Shown here in pieces: positions 1 to 8,568 of a DNA stretch of 26,067 nucleotides. Position 1 is the stretch's first letter; every line of letters begins with the position of its first letter. The stretch is from Hondaea fermentalgiana (lineage: Eukaryota > Sar > Bigyra > Thraustochytrida > Thraustochytriidae), in NCBI GenBank assembly GCA_014084085.1, contig NPFB01000166.1, positions 169,832 through 195,898 on the forward strand. Reading direction: 5' to 3'. The position numbers were made by a program, and so were the translations under genes. The notes beneath the pieces were generated by a model. The model did no database searches and was not told the DNA's origin. It saw only the letters and a list, made by a program, of their open reading frames with translations.

Positions 1-1449
1 GCGCACGCGGCAGGCGGCGGCGGCGGCGGCGGCGACGGCGGCGGCGGCGCGGGAGAAGAAGTCCAGGACGCAGACAGAGCCGCGGAGATCTGGGCCCTCG
101 AGGAGAAAGTCCGAGCGCTCGAGGAGAAGAACAAGGCGCTCTCGCAGGAGAACTTCGATCTCAAGTCCGAGCTGTGGATGAGGTCCGCCGAGGAGAAACA
201 CAGCAACGCGCCCATAGTCAAGTCTTTGCAGGAGGAGCTCAACTTTAAAGAGCGCGAGCTCAGGGAGAGCGATAATGCGATGCGTAAAGAGCGAGAATGG
301 CGTAAGAAGTTGCAAGAACAGCATGAGGCGTTGCAGCAGCAAATTCGCAAGCTAAAGCGTGCGCAGGTCAACGCGCAAGCAGGACCGACGAGAGGTCGCG
401 CAAACCTGCGCGAAGGCCAAAGCTCGCGTCCGGGCGAGGCGAGACCGCTGCAAATGCAGCCCAGACAAGCACTGCACGCGAACGCGACACCAGTCTCAAA
501 TCGAACGCCAGGACAAGCTAGGAGCGGACCCAATTCGCCCTTGTCGCCGCCTCCGAGCCTCACAGCTTCTTCGTCGACCTTGTCATCGACTTCATCCGTC
601 GCCTCGTCGTCTGCATCGTCCACACTTACATCGAGCCCGCCCCTTCCTCCTCAACAACACCCAGGGCCCGCTTCTGTAAAGTTGCCGAGCTACTTTACGT
701 CCGAGGACCACGTAATTATCCTTAGGCATCTAGAGCACTCGAACGCCGTGGCGCTGAGTGAAGGCCAAGTCGAACGCGTTCTTATTGACGAAGTCGCACT
801 CCGTTTGGACAGTGGCCGCATGGACGCCTTGGAGGCAGTCCTGCGCGTTCTAAGCAAGTGTATTCGTCAGCGTCGCCCCTCGTTAGCTGACGGCATCGCC
901 TCTGCGCTGCTCGTCCCAGCATTTGTGAAATACTATGAGCGCTCCAGAACTGCGGTTCCGACCCATCTTGAGATGCAAACTTGCGCGGCCATTGCCGGCT
1001 TTCTCACTCCGCTCGCCCGACGTACGCGCAAACCTTGTGCACAGGGCAAGGCCTTGGCGCAAGGCTTTGCGAACCTTGTCAATGGCCAACAAGGCCATCT
1101 CGAAGCATGGCTCGAGGCCCCCGGGAACTGTTGGGCTCAAGTTCTCGAATTATTTTCTGTTGTCACCGCTGTGCAAGCTCCCCAGCTCGAGGCTGCCACG
1201 CTTCCAGACATGTATAGACTGCTCGACTTGCATCGGCAGCAAACTTCCTTTCACCCCATGCTCACGCCAGTGCTCGAATTTTGTGCGTCCCTGGTACTTG
1301 TCAAACCGTCCAGCATCAGTGCTCGTGGCGACGAGGATCCAGATTGGCGGTCGCGACTGATCGAGCTTTTACAAGAGCTTGCCGATGCCGGTTTTGAGTC
1401 GGCCACCTGGATTCGAATCACCATCACCAAGGCTGCAATGAAGGCATGA
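1..1449 (+). CDS. coiled-coil protein of unknown function, 5' end missing
   Basis: The frame is open from the first base to a TGA at 1447-1449, so the gene starts before the window; about 482 residues are visible. It begins with a Gly-rich stretch, followed by a charged heptad-like region (roughly residues 19-125, rich in E, K, R, L and Q) that reads as a coiled coil. A Ser/Pro/Thr-rich low-complexity linker follows (about 130-225). The last 250 residues form an alpha-helical domain with Leu/Ala-rich helices such as EAVLRVLSKC and LIELLQELAD, resembling an ARM/HEAT-type fold. I do not recognise the family. A coiled coil followed by a helical repeat domain is also the layout of ATRIP-type checkpoint proteins, but no diagnostic motif was seen and I do not call it that. 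No transmembrane segment is visible. The protein could be a scaffold; the function is unknown. The first internal ATG is at 178, but the coiled coil clearly extends upstream of it. Confidence 0.8.
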   Translation, partial: AHAAGGGGGGGDGGGGAGEEVQDADRAAEIWALEEKVRALEEKNKALSQENFDLKSELWMRSAEEKHSNAPIVKSLQEELNFKERELRESDNAMRKEREWRKKLQEQHEALQQQIRKLKRAQVNAQAGPTRGRANLREGQSSRPGEARPLQMQPRQALHANATPVSNRTPGQARSGPNSPLSPPPSLTASSSTLSSTSSVASSSASSTLTSSPPLPPQQHPGPASVKLPSYFTSEDHVIILRHLEHSNAVALSEGQVERVLIDEVALRLDSGRMDALEAVLRVLSKCIRQRRPSLADGIASALLVPAFVKYYERSRTAVPTHLEMQTCAAIAGFLTPLARRTRKPCAQGKALAQGFANLVNGQQGHLEAWLEAPGNCWAQVLELFSVVTAVQAPQLEAATLPDMYRLLDLHRQQTSFHPMLTPVLEFCASLVLVKPSSISARGDEDPDWRSRLIELLQELADAGFESATWIRITITKAAMKA

Positions 1450-2206
1450 GCATGGCGCTCAAGTTTGTAAGGCGTGTAGGCTTTTCATTCATGTAGTGCG
1501 GCCGTTCTCCCATCAGCCAGCCTGAATACAATTGGTAGAATAGAGCCAGCGAGTTCTGGGAAAGCGGCTTGTCTCACTTCAAAAAGATTCTGCAAAGTCC
1601 CTGACGAGGCGAAATGCTTTTCTGCCTGCGAGATTCGCAAGTGTCACAGATTTCTGTCATAAAGTGGTCTCGAGCAAGACATATGTTTCCCGGCGCAGCT
1701 GAGCAAAGCGTTGTGTCTTCTTTATCCCGATCACATTAAAAAACTATTGTGGGTCAAGGCTCTCTTCTCCTCACCTTTTTTTTTTCATAGTAAATCAACA
1801 CAGAGTTTAACCAGCCAGCGGACAAAACTTCGTTTCCATGCATCGCAGACATCACAAAAATATGACGAGATGATTGCTGCTCGTGACGGCGATCTTTGTG
1901 TTCTCCTCCCCCTGCCCCCTTATAGTAAACGGCACAAGGACAGTGCAAGCTTGGAGCTCAGTATTTCGATTATCATCGTAAAGGTCAGCTTGCGCTTTCT
2001 CTCAATTACCTCGCCTTTGCAAGCTTTTAGAAAACGTGAACGAGACCAGACGTCAGACAAGCAAGGCAGCCAATCTTCTGAACTCCTGTGTATCGAAAGC
2101 ACGCTACGAATACGAAGTCAACGAGGACAAGTTCTGGAGATCCTCGAGATTTTCCGACCGACGCAACTGACCGAGAGCAAAAGAAATGTCAAAATTATAT
2201 ATTGAA
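1450..2206. other. intergenic spacer between convergent genes
   Basis: This 757-base spacer lies between the stop of the coiled-coil gene and the stop of the PA200 gene, so it should hold two 3' UTRs. It is visibly more AT-rich than the flanking coding DNA and has a T run near 1776-1785. An open frame at 1711-2205 (+) starts on TTG and has a low-complexity, non-conserved look; I do not treat it as a gene. The only clear structure is the copy of the PA200 3' end at 2104-2154, listed separately. No tRNA was seen. Confidence 0.7.
2104..2154 (-). repeat. degenerate duplicate of the PA200 gene 3' end
   Basis: Read on the minus strand, 2104-2154 aligns without gaps to the last 17 codons of the PA200 gene (2207-2257), with 40 of 51 positions identical by hand count. 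Both end in TAG in the same phase. The gene copy encodes EELEDLQDSSASTSHS and this copy ENLEDLQNLSSLTSYS. The offset is 103 bases. A pyrimidine-rich stretch ending in CAG lies just upstream of this copy on the minus strand (near 2167-2190) and looks like a 3' splice acceptor. No good phase-compatible donor was found inside the last part of the gene, so the copy is probably untranslated. Confidence 0.75.
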
Positions 2207-5200
2207 CTACGAGTGCGAAGTCGATGCCGACGAGTCCTGAAGATCCTCGAGCTCTTCGGTGGTAAAAGCCTGCTTCGTCTTCTCCCAGGTATCGGCGTGC
2301 GTGCGCTTGAAATTAGCCACGGCCTTTTTCGCCTCATTGCCGACGCCGGCGGGGTCGTTGACGCGCCGAGCGAGTGTGACCACAGCCTGTGGGAACGGAA
2401 CCGTGTACGGAAAGGCGTTGACAACCGCGGCAAGACCGAGAACTCCAGTCATGCGTTTCTTGAGCTTTTCGCGACCCTCATCCGTCTTGTACTGGTCGCG
2501 CTTCACCTTGGTATTGGCCAATTTGATGTAGCGGTCGCGCGTCACCTCGAGTGAGGCAGACTCTGCCTTATACGCGGAGAGAACCTGCATGAGCATCACG
2601 CTTGCAACCGTTTGCACCTCGACCTGAGGATCGCGCAAAAGTTTCTCAATTTCTTTGCGCGTGTGAATAGCGCCCATAGCGTACCCGAGGGAGAACATGT
2701 TGAGCGAAAAGAGTGCGCCCAGTAACTGCACGACCGCCGCGCGAGCGTGCCACAGCTCCACAGGAAGGGAGAATTCGCTAATAGCCCGCACAAGCTCAAG
2801 AGCAGTCGTGCTACTCACGAACGAGACGCTCGCCATGCAGCCTGCAGCAGACTTGGCCTTGTTGCCGACGTCCACGTTCGGGTGCCCTTGGGCCTCGAGC
2901 ACCACAGGCACGCACTTAACCAGATAGCGATCGACAGCAGGTCCTCCGCACATGACGATGGAAGCCGTCAAGTGCATTGACGTTTCATACGAGCGAGTTG
3001 TGGCGCTTGCTTCCTTTTCGCGAGGTGTGCCCACCACAGCGTCAAAAACACCCGCGAGCATCTTGTCAGCCCACGAGGTGCACTCGAGCTCGCGGCGCAT
3101 GCAGACGTCAATGAGGGCAGCCATTGTCCTGCCGAGCTCGCGACGGACAGTTTCGTAGGAATGCCCGGCGCTCTCCGCCAGTCGAGGCGCTAGCTGCGCA
3201 CACGTGTCGGAAAGCTCCGTCGAAGGCTCTGACTCGTAGACAAGCGCCCGCACCACGCGCAGCATGTTGGTTGTCTTGACCGAATCCGAGGTGTCGAGCG
3301 CAGCGTTCAATACCGCCGTAAGACGTTCCGCAAAGACACTGAGATGCACGCCCTCTGCGGGCGCCAGCCGAAAAGCGTCGAGCCATACCTCGGCGGTATC
3401 AAGACTGGTATCATCAAAGGCTCGCAGCACCATGTCGAGCAGACCGTCATGGCCTCCAGCGCCGCCATTCACCAGACCAGCAAAGATCTCCGCGGCGGCG
3501 CTCACGCGCGACTGGTGCTCGGCCGTCTCCTTGCCTTCAAAGAGTAGCGACTCGAGGTGAGGAAGCAGGGCCGAAACGCACGCATCGGCGCCGAGTGCGT
3601 CAGTGAGACCTCGCATCATGAGCATGTGCGACGTATTAAAGTTCTTGGCGTGAGAAGGCATACAGGTACGCGGGTAGAACCGCGACCCTGGGTACCGCGC
3701 CAGGCGCAGGAGCTCTCCGACACCAGCGGACCAGTCTGACTTTTGTTTGATGCCCTTGGCATTGCCGTCCACCGATACGGTAGCGTTGCTGTGATTTTGC
3801 GCGAGCGTCTCGGCCATGGAAGCAAACTCAGCGGACCCGAGATTCAACTTTTTCACGGCCTTGGGCTGCTCCGAAGCAGGAATCACCTGCAAGAGCTTGA
3901 CCAGTGTCGATGATGCAGCAGAACGGAGCGGCAGAACATCGCTTGTTGTACGCGAAGCCAGCCACGCCAGTACATCAGCATCTACCGCCTTGTCGTCCGC
4001 GCGAGCGATCGTGCCCGCGAGGACGCAGGCTGCAATTTCGTTCCGCCATGAAAGCCCGCTTGGCGCTTCGCAAGTAACGTCGCGAAGAAGCTTGGCTCGC
4101 AGCGGCTCAGTGTCGTCCGTGACAGGAATGCGCGTCCACGCTTGGAGGATGAGGACCATGAGACCGCGAATGCCGTCGGCAGCAACGCGCTGCTTGTCCT
4201 CTGGCAGGTCAGACACGCTCGCCTCGAGGATGAGCGCACGCATGCACTGGTCGTACAGGCGCCAATCCGTGGTGATCCAGCGGACAATTTTGTTCCACGA
4301 GAGCAAATCCCCTGCTCCCAGCACGCGGCCATGGAGTTTCTTTTCCAAAAGGGAGTCGAGCAGATCCGGGACTTGAATCTTGCCAAACCAGGGCGCACGA
4401 GAAATGATGTCCTTGATGGCATCGGCAGCGCTCTTGCGGGTATCGTCCCAGTCGTGCTCATTGGCCTTGACGAGTGCATTGAATACCTCTTGAAGTGCAT
4501 CCTCGCGGCGGTCATCCTTGTCAGCGCGAGCAAACTCATGCGCCCATTGGTGTTTTTGCAGGCTGTAGAGAGTCTGCACAGCGTCAATCTGGTGGAATCG
4601 CGGGACAACCCAGTCCTTACGGTCGGGAATGTCCTCGGACCGCGATGCTCGCACTTCTTCGGCAAAGGCTAGGGAGTTCATCATGTTGCGCATGTAACTA
4701 AACCACATGCCTCGGCCCTGAAGATTCTTTTTCGACCGAGAACTCGCGCCATAGGCGCTAATGACCATGCGAATCGTCTTGATCACCCGACGGTGCGAGA
4801 CTGTGTCCGTCTCTCGCTCTTTGAGAAGGGTCACGAGCATGTCGCCGAGCGTGCGAAGTTGCTCATGGCGCTCGGATCTTTTCTCGCACATGGCCGAAGC
4901 GGCACGCGTGACTTGAAAGAGAATCTCGAGCTCTTTGCGCAGGGCCGTGCTCGAGGCATTTTCGGCCATCACCTTGTTGTAGCCGTCCATGGCGCGTGTA
5001 CGGTACTGCTCCATGAGGCGCTTGGCCATGTCGATTTCCTTCTTGCTCGGCTCGTGCCATTGCACCGAGGCGCACGTGTCTGTCCAAGCCTGGGGCTGAC
5101 CCCACATGACTGCGGCGCGAGTCATGGCCTCCTTGTCCGCATCGTCCTCCATGAAAAAGGAACTGCGTGTGGGAATGTATCGTTCGCACAGACCACGCGT

Positions 5201-7492
5201 GACACGACGCAAGAGCTTGCCGCCGAGCTTGCGCACGCCCGCATCCTCGTGCTCAAGCGCAAGGTCGATCGCACTGACAAGGTCCTTTTCGTACGGCAAA
5301 AGGTACGGACCAAGCACACGGGCCATGGCACCAAGGATGGTGAGCGCCCACTGCAAGGTTCGTTCGGAAGCACCAGACGAGGTTGCGCGCGAGAGCATCG
5401 GTTCGAAGAGCCCATCAAGCACAACTTTCTGGATGGCCTTGTCGTCCTTGCCGGCCACAAAGCTTGCCGTGTAGGAACGGACCAGAGACTTGGACTCGCG
5501 GTTTGCGTCGAGGTACACTTTGTCGAGTGCCCATTCGTTGATGCGTTCGCCTGCACGAGCGCGCACGGCAGGACTCATCTGGGACATGAGCAGCCGGCTC
5601 GTAATGGCAATGCCGGAAAAGACTGCATTGTCGAGCTGGCCGGCCATGCCACCCTTGGCGCGCTTGACCTGGTTTCCAATGAAAATGAGCAGGCGTTCGA
5701 GACAGGCCAGCGACCACTCGACCAAGATTGCGTTTCCGCGCCACATGGCGTCGCGCATCGGGGCCTCATCGTTCGTCTGTGCCTCCTTGTCTGGGTCGTC
5801 GATGCCAAAACTCACAGAGAGACCCTCCTTGATATCCTTGGAGTCGCCAGTCAGCGTCGGCGGCTTGGACGGGTACTCGAGCCCTTCGGCTTCGATGTCA
5901 ATGATGGGAATCCAGCTCAGCACGACTTGATAAAACATGCTCGTCGTCACTGTCTTGAATACGTCATTTGAGTCAATACCTGGCAGGGTGAGCTCGAGGA
6001 ATTCCGGAAGCGCTTCGGCGAGCACCGGGCGAACCTGCAAAAGCGGCTGCAAAAGTACTGTCAGCATTTTGATTGCAGCAGGGGCATGGTGTGTCTGGTT
6101 AAGATTGTTTGGGTCAAGTGCCTCGGCAACAAGGGTGATAAAGTGGTCCGCGACTGTGAGCGGCGCCACGTACGCGAGCTGACCAATGCTGACCTGAGCC
6201 AGGTGAACGACAGAACGAACCTTGGAGTACATGCCCATGGATACAAGCGGAAGCATTGTCGCGACAAAGGCACGCTTGTCCTCGACGGAAAAGGGCTCGT
6301 CGCCGGCAGGGAGCTCACCGACGCGCTCGCGACCGAGGTAGCGCACGAAGGCCTCGCAAAGTGCTTCCGCAAAAGATGCAATGCCCGTCGTGTGCCGGTC
6401 AGCATTACTCGGGTGAAAGAGCGTCTGCGTAGCCGTGAGAAGCCTGCGGAGGTGCAAAAAGCCCGCCGAGAGATTCTTATCACTCTCCAGACAGCTCGCA
6501 AGCTCGTCGCGGCTGTTGGAGGTGAGCAGGACTTGTGCCTGGTCCACACCTCCAACATGCGTGCCGTAATAGTCCGTGGCAGAGCACTGGCCCATGAGAC
6601 GGACGGCAATGCCTGCGCCGTAGGCAGATCCGGCTGTTTTCGTGCCAAAGGGAGAAAGGTAGAGGGGTCGCGAGGTGCGCACAGGCGGCGTGAAGCCACT
6701 GGGCGAAGGCAAGCGCAGAGAAAGCTGCACGCGCCGCATCAGCTCGGCCACGAGGGCTGCATCACCATCGACGCAGGCGGTGGCCCCACCCCATTTGAAT
6801 GCGCGACGAATGACACGAAGCCAGCCAGCATCCCAGTCAGCGCAGTGCTCGATCTTGGGCCATTCATTGAAAACCCAGCGCTGCACGTGAGGGGCATAGA
6901 CGGCTCCTTGAACAGAAGGCAAAAAAAGCGTCAACACAGTCTGGCCGATAAAGAGGTCTCGTGAGAGCGGGTCTACCATGTACGAAGAGGCCTTGTCGCA
7001 TACTTCTTCGACAATGTCTGCGCTGTAATAGAATCGTGCCGCGCGGCAAACATCCGCAAGCGCGCCTGCATGTCCGGCAAGAACTTTCGACGACCCGAGC
7101 TCGCCTTCTTGGGGCGAGCGCTCCTTCCAGTGCACGTTTTCGGCGAGATTGAGCAAGTCTTTCCACTCGAGCTTGGTCAGCTTGGGCGCAAGCCCTTTGC
7201 GGCGTTCTTTAAGGAATTGGTGAAGCGCTTTAAGCGTCTTGATCTGCTCGTTGAGCGTCTGACCCTCAAGCTTGAGAAGCTCGAGCAGCAAATCTACGAT
7301 CGCTGCATGGTCGTCTAGCGAAAGATTACCCTTGAGTTCCAAAAAGGTGGTCAAGCCACGCGCCGCAACCAAGGCGAGCGTGGCATTCTTGTCCGCAACG
7401 GCCTCGCGCAGGTCTACGAGTGCCTTTTCCGCTGCCTCGGGCTTGGCGCTCAGGCTCCGCTCCGGGAGCGCGTCCACGAGCACGTGCTCCAT
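2207..7492 (-). CDS. PSME4: proteasome activator PA200/Blm10 (PSME4 family)
   Basis: This encodes a 1761-residue HEAT-repeat solenoid, close to the usual 1800-2100 of the family. PA200/Blm10 caps the end of the 20S proteasome, opens its gate in an ATP-independent way, and acts in nucleus and cytosol in DNA repair, histone turnover and proteasome maturation. The N-terminal region has the Trp-rich signature of the family (VFNEWPKI followed by a WDAGWL segment, about residues 207-230). A middle block around residue 500 reads ALPEFLELTLPGIDSNDV, close to the family's Leu-Pro-Gly-hydrophobic-Asp-Pro-Asn-Asp block. The C-terminal domain (about 1670-1761) carries GVLGLAAVVNAFPY, then NDP and NFKRTHADTW, the hallmark of the DUF3437 tail. 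The start is the ATG at 7490-7492; the frame runs on to a GTG at 7513 but has no earlier ATG. Oddly, the protein ends Thr-Ser-His-Ser, whereas animal and yeast members end in a hydrophobic-Tyr-X gate-opening motif. It is transcribed towards the coiled-coil gene and away from the ROCO gene's 3' end. Confidence 0.93.
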   Translation of the reverse strand: MEHVLVDALPERSLSAKPEAAEKALVDLREAVADKNATLALVAARGLTTFLELKGNLSLDDHAAIVDLLLELLKLEGQTLNEQIKTLKALHQFLKERRKGLAPKLTKLEWKDLLNLAENVHWKERSPQEGELGSSKVLAGHAGALADVCRAARFYYSADIVEEVCDKASSYMVDPLSRDLFIGQTVLTLFLPSVQGAVYAPHVQRWVFNEWPKIEHCADWDAGWLRVIRRAFKWGGATACVDGDAALVAELMRRVQLSLRLPSPSGFTPPVRTSRPLYLSPFGTKTAGSAYGAGIAVRLMGQCSATDYYGTHVGGVDQAQVLLTSNSRDELASCLESDKNLSAGFLHLRRLLTATQTLFHPSNADRHTTGIASFAEALCEAFVRYLGRERVGELPAGDEPFSVEDKRAFVATMLPLVSMGMYSKVRSVVHLAQVSIGQLAYVAPLTVADHFITLVAEALDPNNLNQTHHAPAAIKMLTVLLQPLLQVRPVLAEALPEFLELTLPGIDSNDVFKTVTTSMFYQVVLSWIPIIDIEAEGLEYPSKPPTLTGDSKDIKEGLSVSFGIDDPDKEAQTNDEAPMRDAMWRGNAILVEWSLACLERLLIFIGNQVKRAKGGMAGQLDNAVFSGIAITSRLLMSQMSPAVRARAGERINEWALDKVYLDANRESKSLVRSYTASFVAGKDDKAIQKVVLDGLFEPMLSRATSSGASERTLQWALTILGAMARVLGPYLLPYEKDLVSAIDLALEHEDAGVRKLGGKLLRRVTRGLCERYIPTRSSFFMEDDADKEAMTRAAVMWGQPQAWTDTCASVQWHEPSKKEIDMAKRLMEQYRTRAMDGYNKVMAENASSTALRKELEILFQVTRAASAMCEKRSERHEQLRTLGDMLVTLLKERETDTVSHRRVIKTIRMVISAYGASSRSKKNLQGRGMWFSYMRNMMNSLAFAEEVRASRSEDIPDRKDWVVPRFHQIDAVQTLYSLQKHQWAHEFARADKDDRREDALQEVFNALVKANEHDWDDTRKSAADAIKDIISRAPWFGKIQVPDLLDSLLEKKLHGRVLGAGDLLSWNKIVRWITTDWRLYDQCMRALILEASVSDLPEDKQRVAADGIRGLMVLILQAWTRIPVTDDTEPLRAKLLRDVTCEAPSGLSWRNEIAACVLAGTIARADDKAVDADVLAWLASRTTSDVLPLRSAASSTLVKLLQVIPASEQPKAVKKLNLGSAEFASMAETLAQNHSNATVSVDGNAKGIKQKSDWSAGVGELLRLARYPGSRFYPRTCMPSHAKNFNTSHMLMMRGLTDALGADACVSALLPHLESLLFEGKETAEHQSRVSAAAEIFAGLVNGGAGGHDGLLDMVLRAFDDTSLDTAEVWLDAFRLAPAEGVHLSVFAERLTAVLNAALDTSDSVKTTNMLRVVRALVYESEPSTELSDTCAQLAPRLAESAGHSYETVRRELGRTMAALIDVCMRRELECTSWADKMLAGVFDAVVGTPREKEASATTRSYETSMHLTASIVMCGGPAVDRYLVKCVPVVLEAQGHPNVDVGNKAKSAAGCMASVSFVSSTTALELVRAISEFSLPVELWHARAAVVQLLGALFSLNMFSLGYAMGAIHTRKEIEKLLRDPQVEVQTVASVMLMQVLSAYKAESASLEVTRDRYIKLANTKVKRDQYKTDEGREKLKKRMTGVLGLAAVVNAFPYTVPFPQAVVTLARRVNDPAGVGNEAKKAVANFKRTHADTWEKTKQAFTTEELEDLQDSSASTSHS

Positions 7493-7865
7493 TGTGATGG
7501 ACGATGGATGCACTCTCCTCGATCAAAAATGGGATTTGGAGTTGTCTGTCTATCACTGCTGCGACAAGCTCGACGAGAACAGGAACGAAGCTTCTTTCTC
7601 TCGACGGCGTGCTGCAACCTTCGCTAGACTTCCTCCGCTCTTCTCACTTTAACAAGCAAGAAAGAAGGCACGTACGTACACACGCAAGCACGCGCACAGA
7701 CAAGATTTCTTGACCCGGGCCGGGAAGCTTCGCTGTACGTAGTGCAATCGCTGTCGGAAATGCAGCGAGAGTGACGACTGACAAGTCCAGCCCCGCCTGC
7801 TGCCAGCGAGTTCCTCGGGTTCCTGCTCGCTCGAGTCGAGATCCCGGCGAGTTCGCGTCAAGCCT

Positions 7866-7991
7866 GCTTGCTTGCTTGCTTGCTTTCTCCTGGCGCCGTT
7901 TGTTTCCTGTGAACTCGAATCCGAATCTCGCTCGTTCGACCCGAGAGCGTCCCTCCCCGCGACCTGCCGCGACGCAAGCAAGCAAGCAAAG
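7866..7991. repeat. inverted repeat of GCTT and GCAA tetranucleotide runs
   Basis: Five GCTT units at 7866-7885 are complementary to four GCAA units plus AG at 7974-7991. The arms could pair over about 16-17 bases around a loop of roughly 88 bases. The element lies about 375-500 bases upstream of the PA200 start codon. It may simply be two independent microsatellites. Confidence 0.6.
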
Positions 7992-8094
7992 CCCGTCCCA
8001 GAAACCGCTGTCGCGCGCGGCGCCTCGCGGACGGCGTCGTCTCCCAGCGAGTTCCGAGCGTCTGCCGAAGCGGTTTGGGTTTGAATTTGCTTTT

Positions 8095-8136
8095 GCTCGC
8101 TCTGCTCGCTCTGCTCTCTCTGCTCTCTCTGCTCGC
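8095..8136. repeat. 9-base tandem repeat GCTCGCTCT/GCTCTCTCT
   Basis: Two copies of GCTCGCTCT are followed by two copies of GCTCTCTCT and a partial unit, all in register. The tract is a pyrimidine-rich minisatellite. Confidence 0.9.
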
Positions 8137-8147
8137 GCTTTGCCAAA

Positions 8148-8165
8148 GGGAAGGGAAGGGAAGGG
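8148..8165 (+). repeat. canonical G-quadruplex motif (four GGG runs, AA loops)
   Basis: Four GGG runs are separated by exactly two A residues each, inside a longer AAGGG run (8146-8165). This fits the standard intramolecular G-quadruplex rule with very short loops. It lies about 400 bases past the ROCO stop codon and about 650 bases upstream of the PA200 ATG. Both genes are read on the minus strand, so the G-rich strand is the template strand and their RNA would carry the C-rich complement. Confidence 0.8.
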
Positions 8166-8568
8166 AAGAAGCTTCGCAATTGAAATGGGTTGCGCGGTTA
8201 GGTTTGGCTAGGGCGGGGTCTCGGAAACCGCCGAAACGGAGAACGATGTAACCGAGAAAGGCTTCTCTCGACTCGGACCTCTTTCAAATAACCTGAAAGA
8301 AGGAAGGACTCGACGACCCGACTGCAACAGCAAACTTAAAGGAAAGATGAAGCTGGCGGGGAGAAATGAAATGGAAAAAGCGAAGGGCGACACGAGAATA
8401 ACGAATGAATGACTTTCCTACTTCTTTTTGCTAATTTTCTCTGCACGTTAGCTTGCGTTGCAAAGGCGATCCTTTGCCCTCCCATTGCAGCGAAGATAAG
8501 TTTAACGTTCGCGATGATGTCCAAAGTTGCCCGGGTCAGAACTTTCTTCTTACATAGTGTAACCTCAA

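Larger units (their letters stand above)
7493..8568. other. spacer: PA200 promoter region and ROCO gene 3' flank
   Basis: This 1076-base gap lies between two genes on the same strand, so it should hold the PA200 promoter and 5' UTR (next to 7493) and the ROCO 3' UTR (next to 8568). It is dense in simple repeats: a GCTT run with a complementary GCAA run, a 9-base tandem repeat and an AAGGG run, each listed separately. Several open frames exist on both strands (for example 7649-8179 minus, with an REQ/SEQ repeat). They come from the tandem repeats and look like translated low-complexity DNA, so I do not call them genes. No tRNA was seen. Confidence 0.7.

Noticed and set aside
1711..2205. Plus-strand open frame of 164 codons in the spacer before PA200
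   Set aside because: It starts on TTG, has no domain, runs over a T-rich stretch and ends in the duplicated PA200 tail read in antisense.
2160..2300. Alternative last intron joining PA200 to the downstream tail copy
   Set aside because: The acceptor looks good, but the only phase-compatible GT found (in the Ala-Val codons near 2315) would delete the conserved NFKRTHADTW block, and a donor at the stop codon shifts the frame.
4793..5971. 392-codon plus-strand frame inside the PA200 gene
   Set aside because: It lies wholly antisense to a strongly conserved gene; GC-rich third positions keep the opposite frame open. It begins inside the PA200 domain and has no domain of its own.
7905..7930. Possible tRNA B-box-like sequence (ACTCGAATCC)
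   Set aside because: No matching A-box, acceptor stem or anticodon arm could be found around it.
7649..8179. Minus-strand frame with REQ/SEQ repeats and neighbouring overlapping frames
   Set aside because: The apparent peptide repeat is just the 9-base tandem repeat in translation; several frames on both strands are open across the same DNA.
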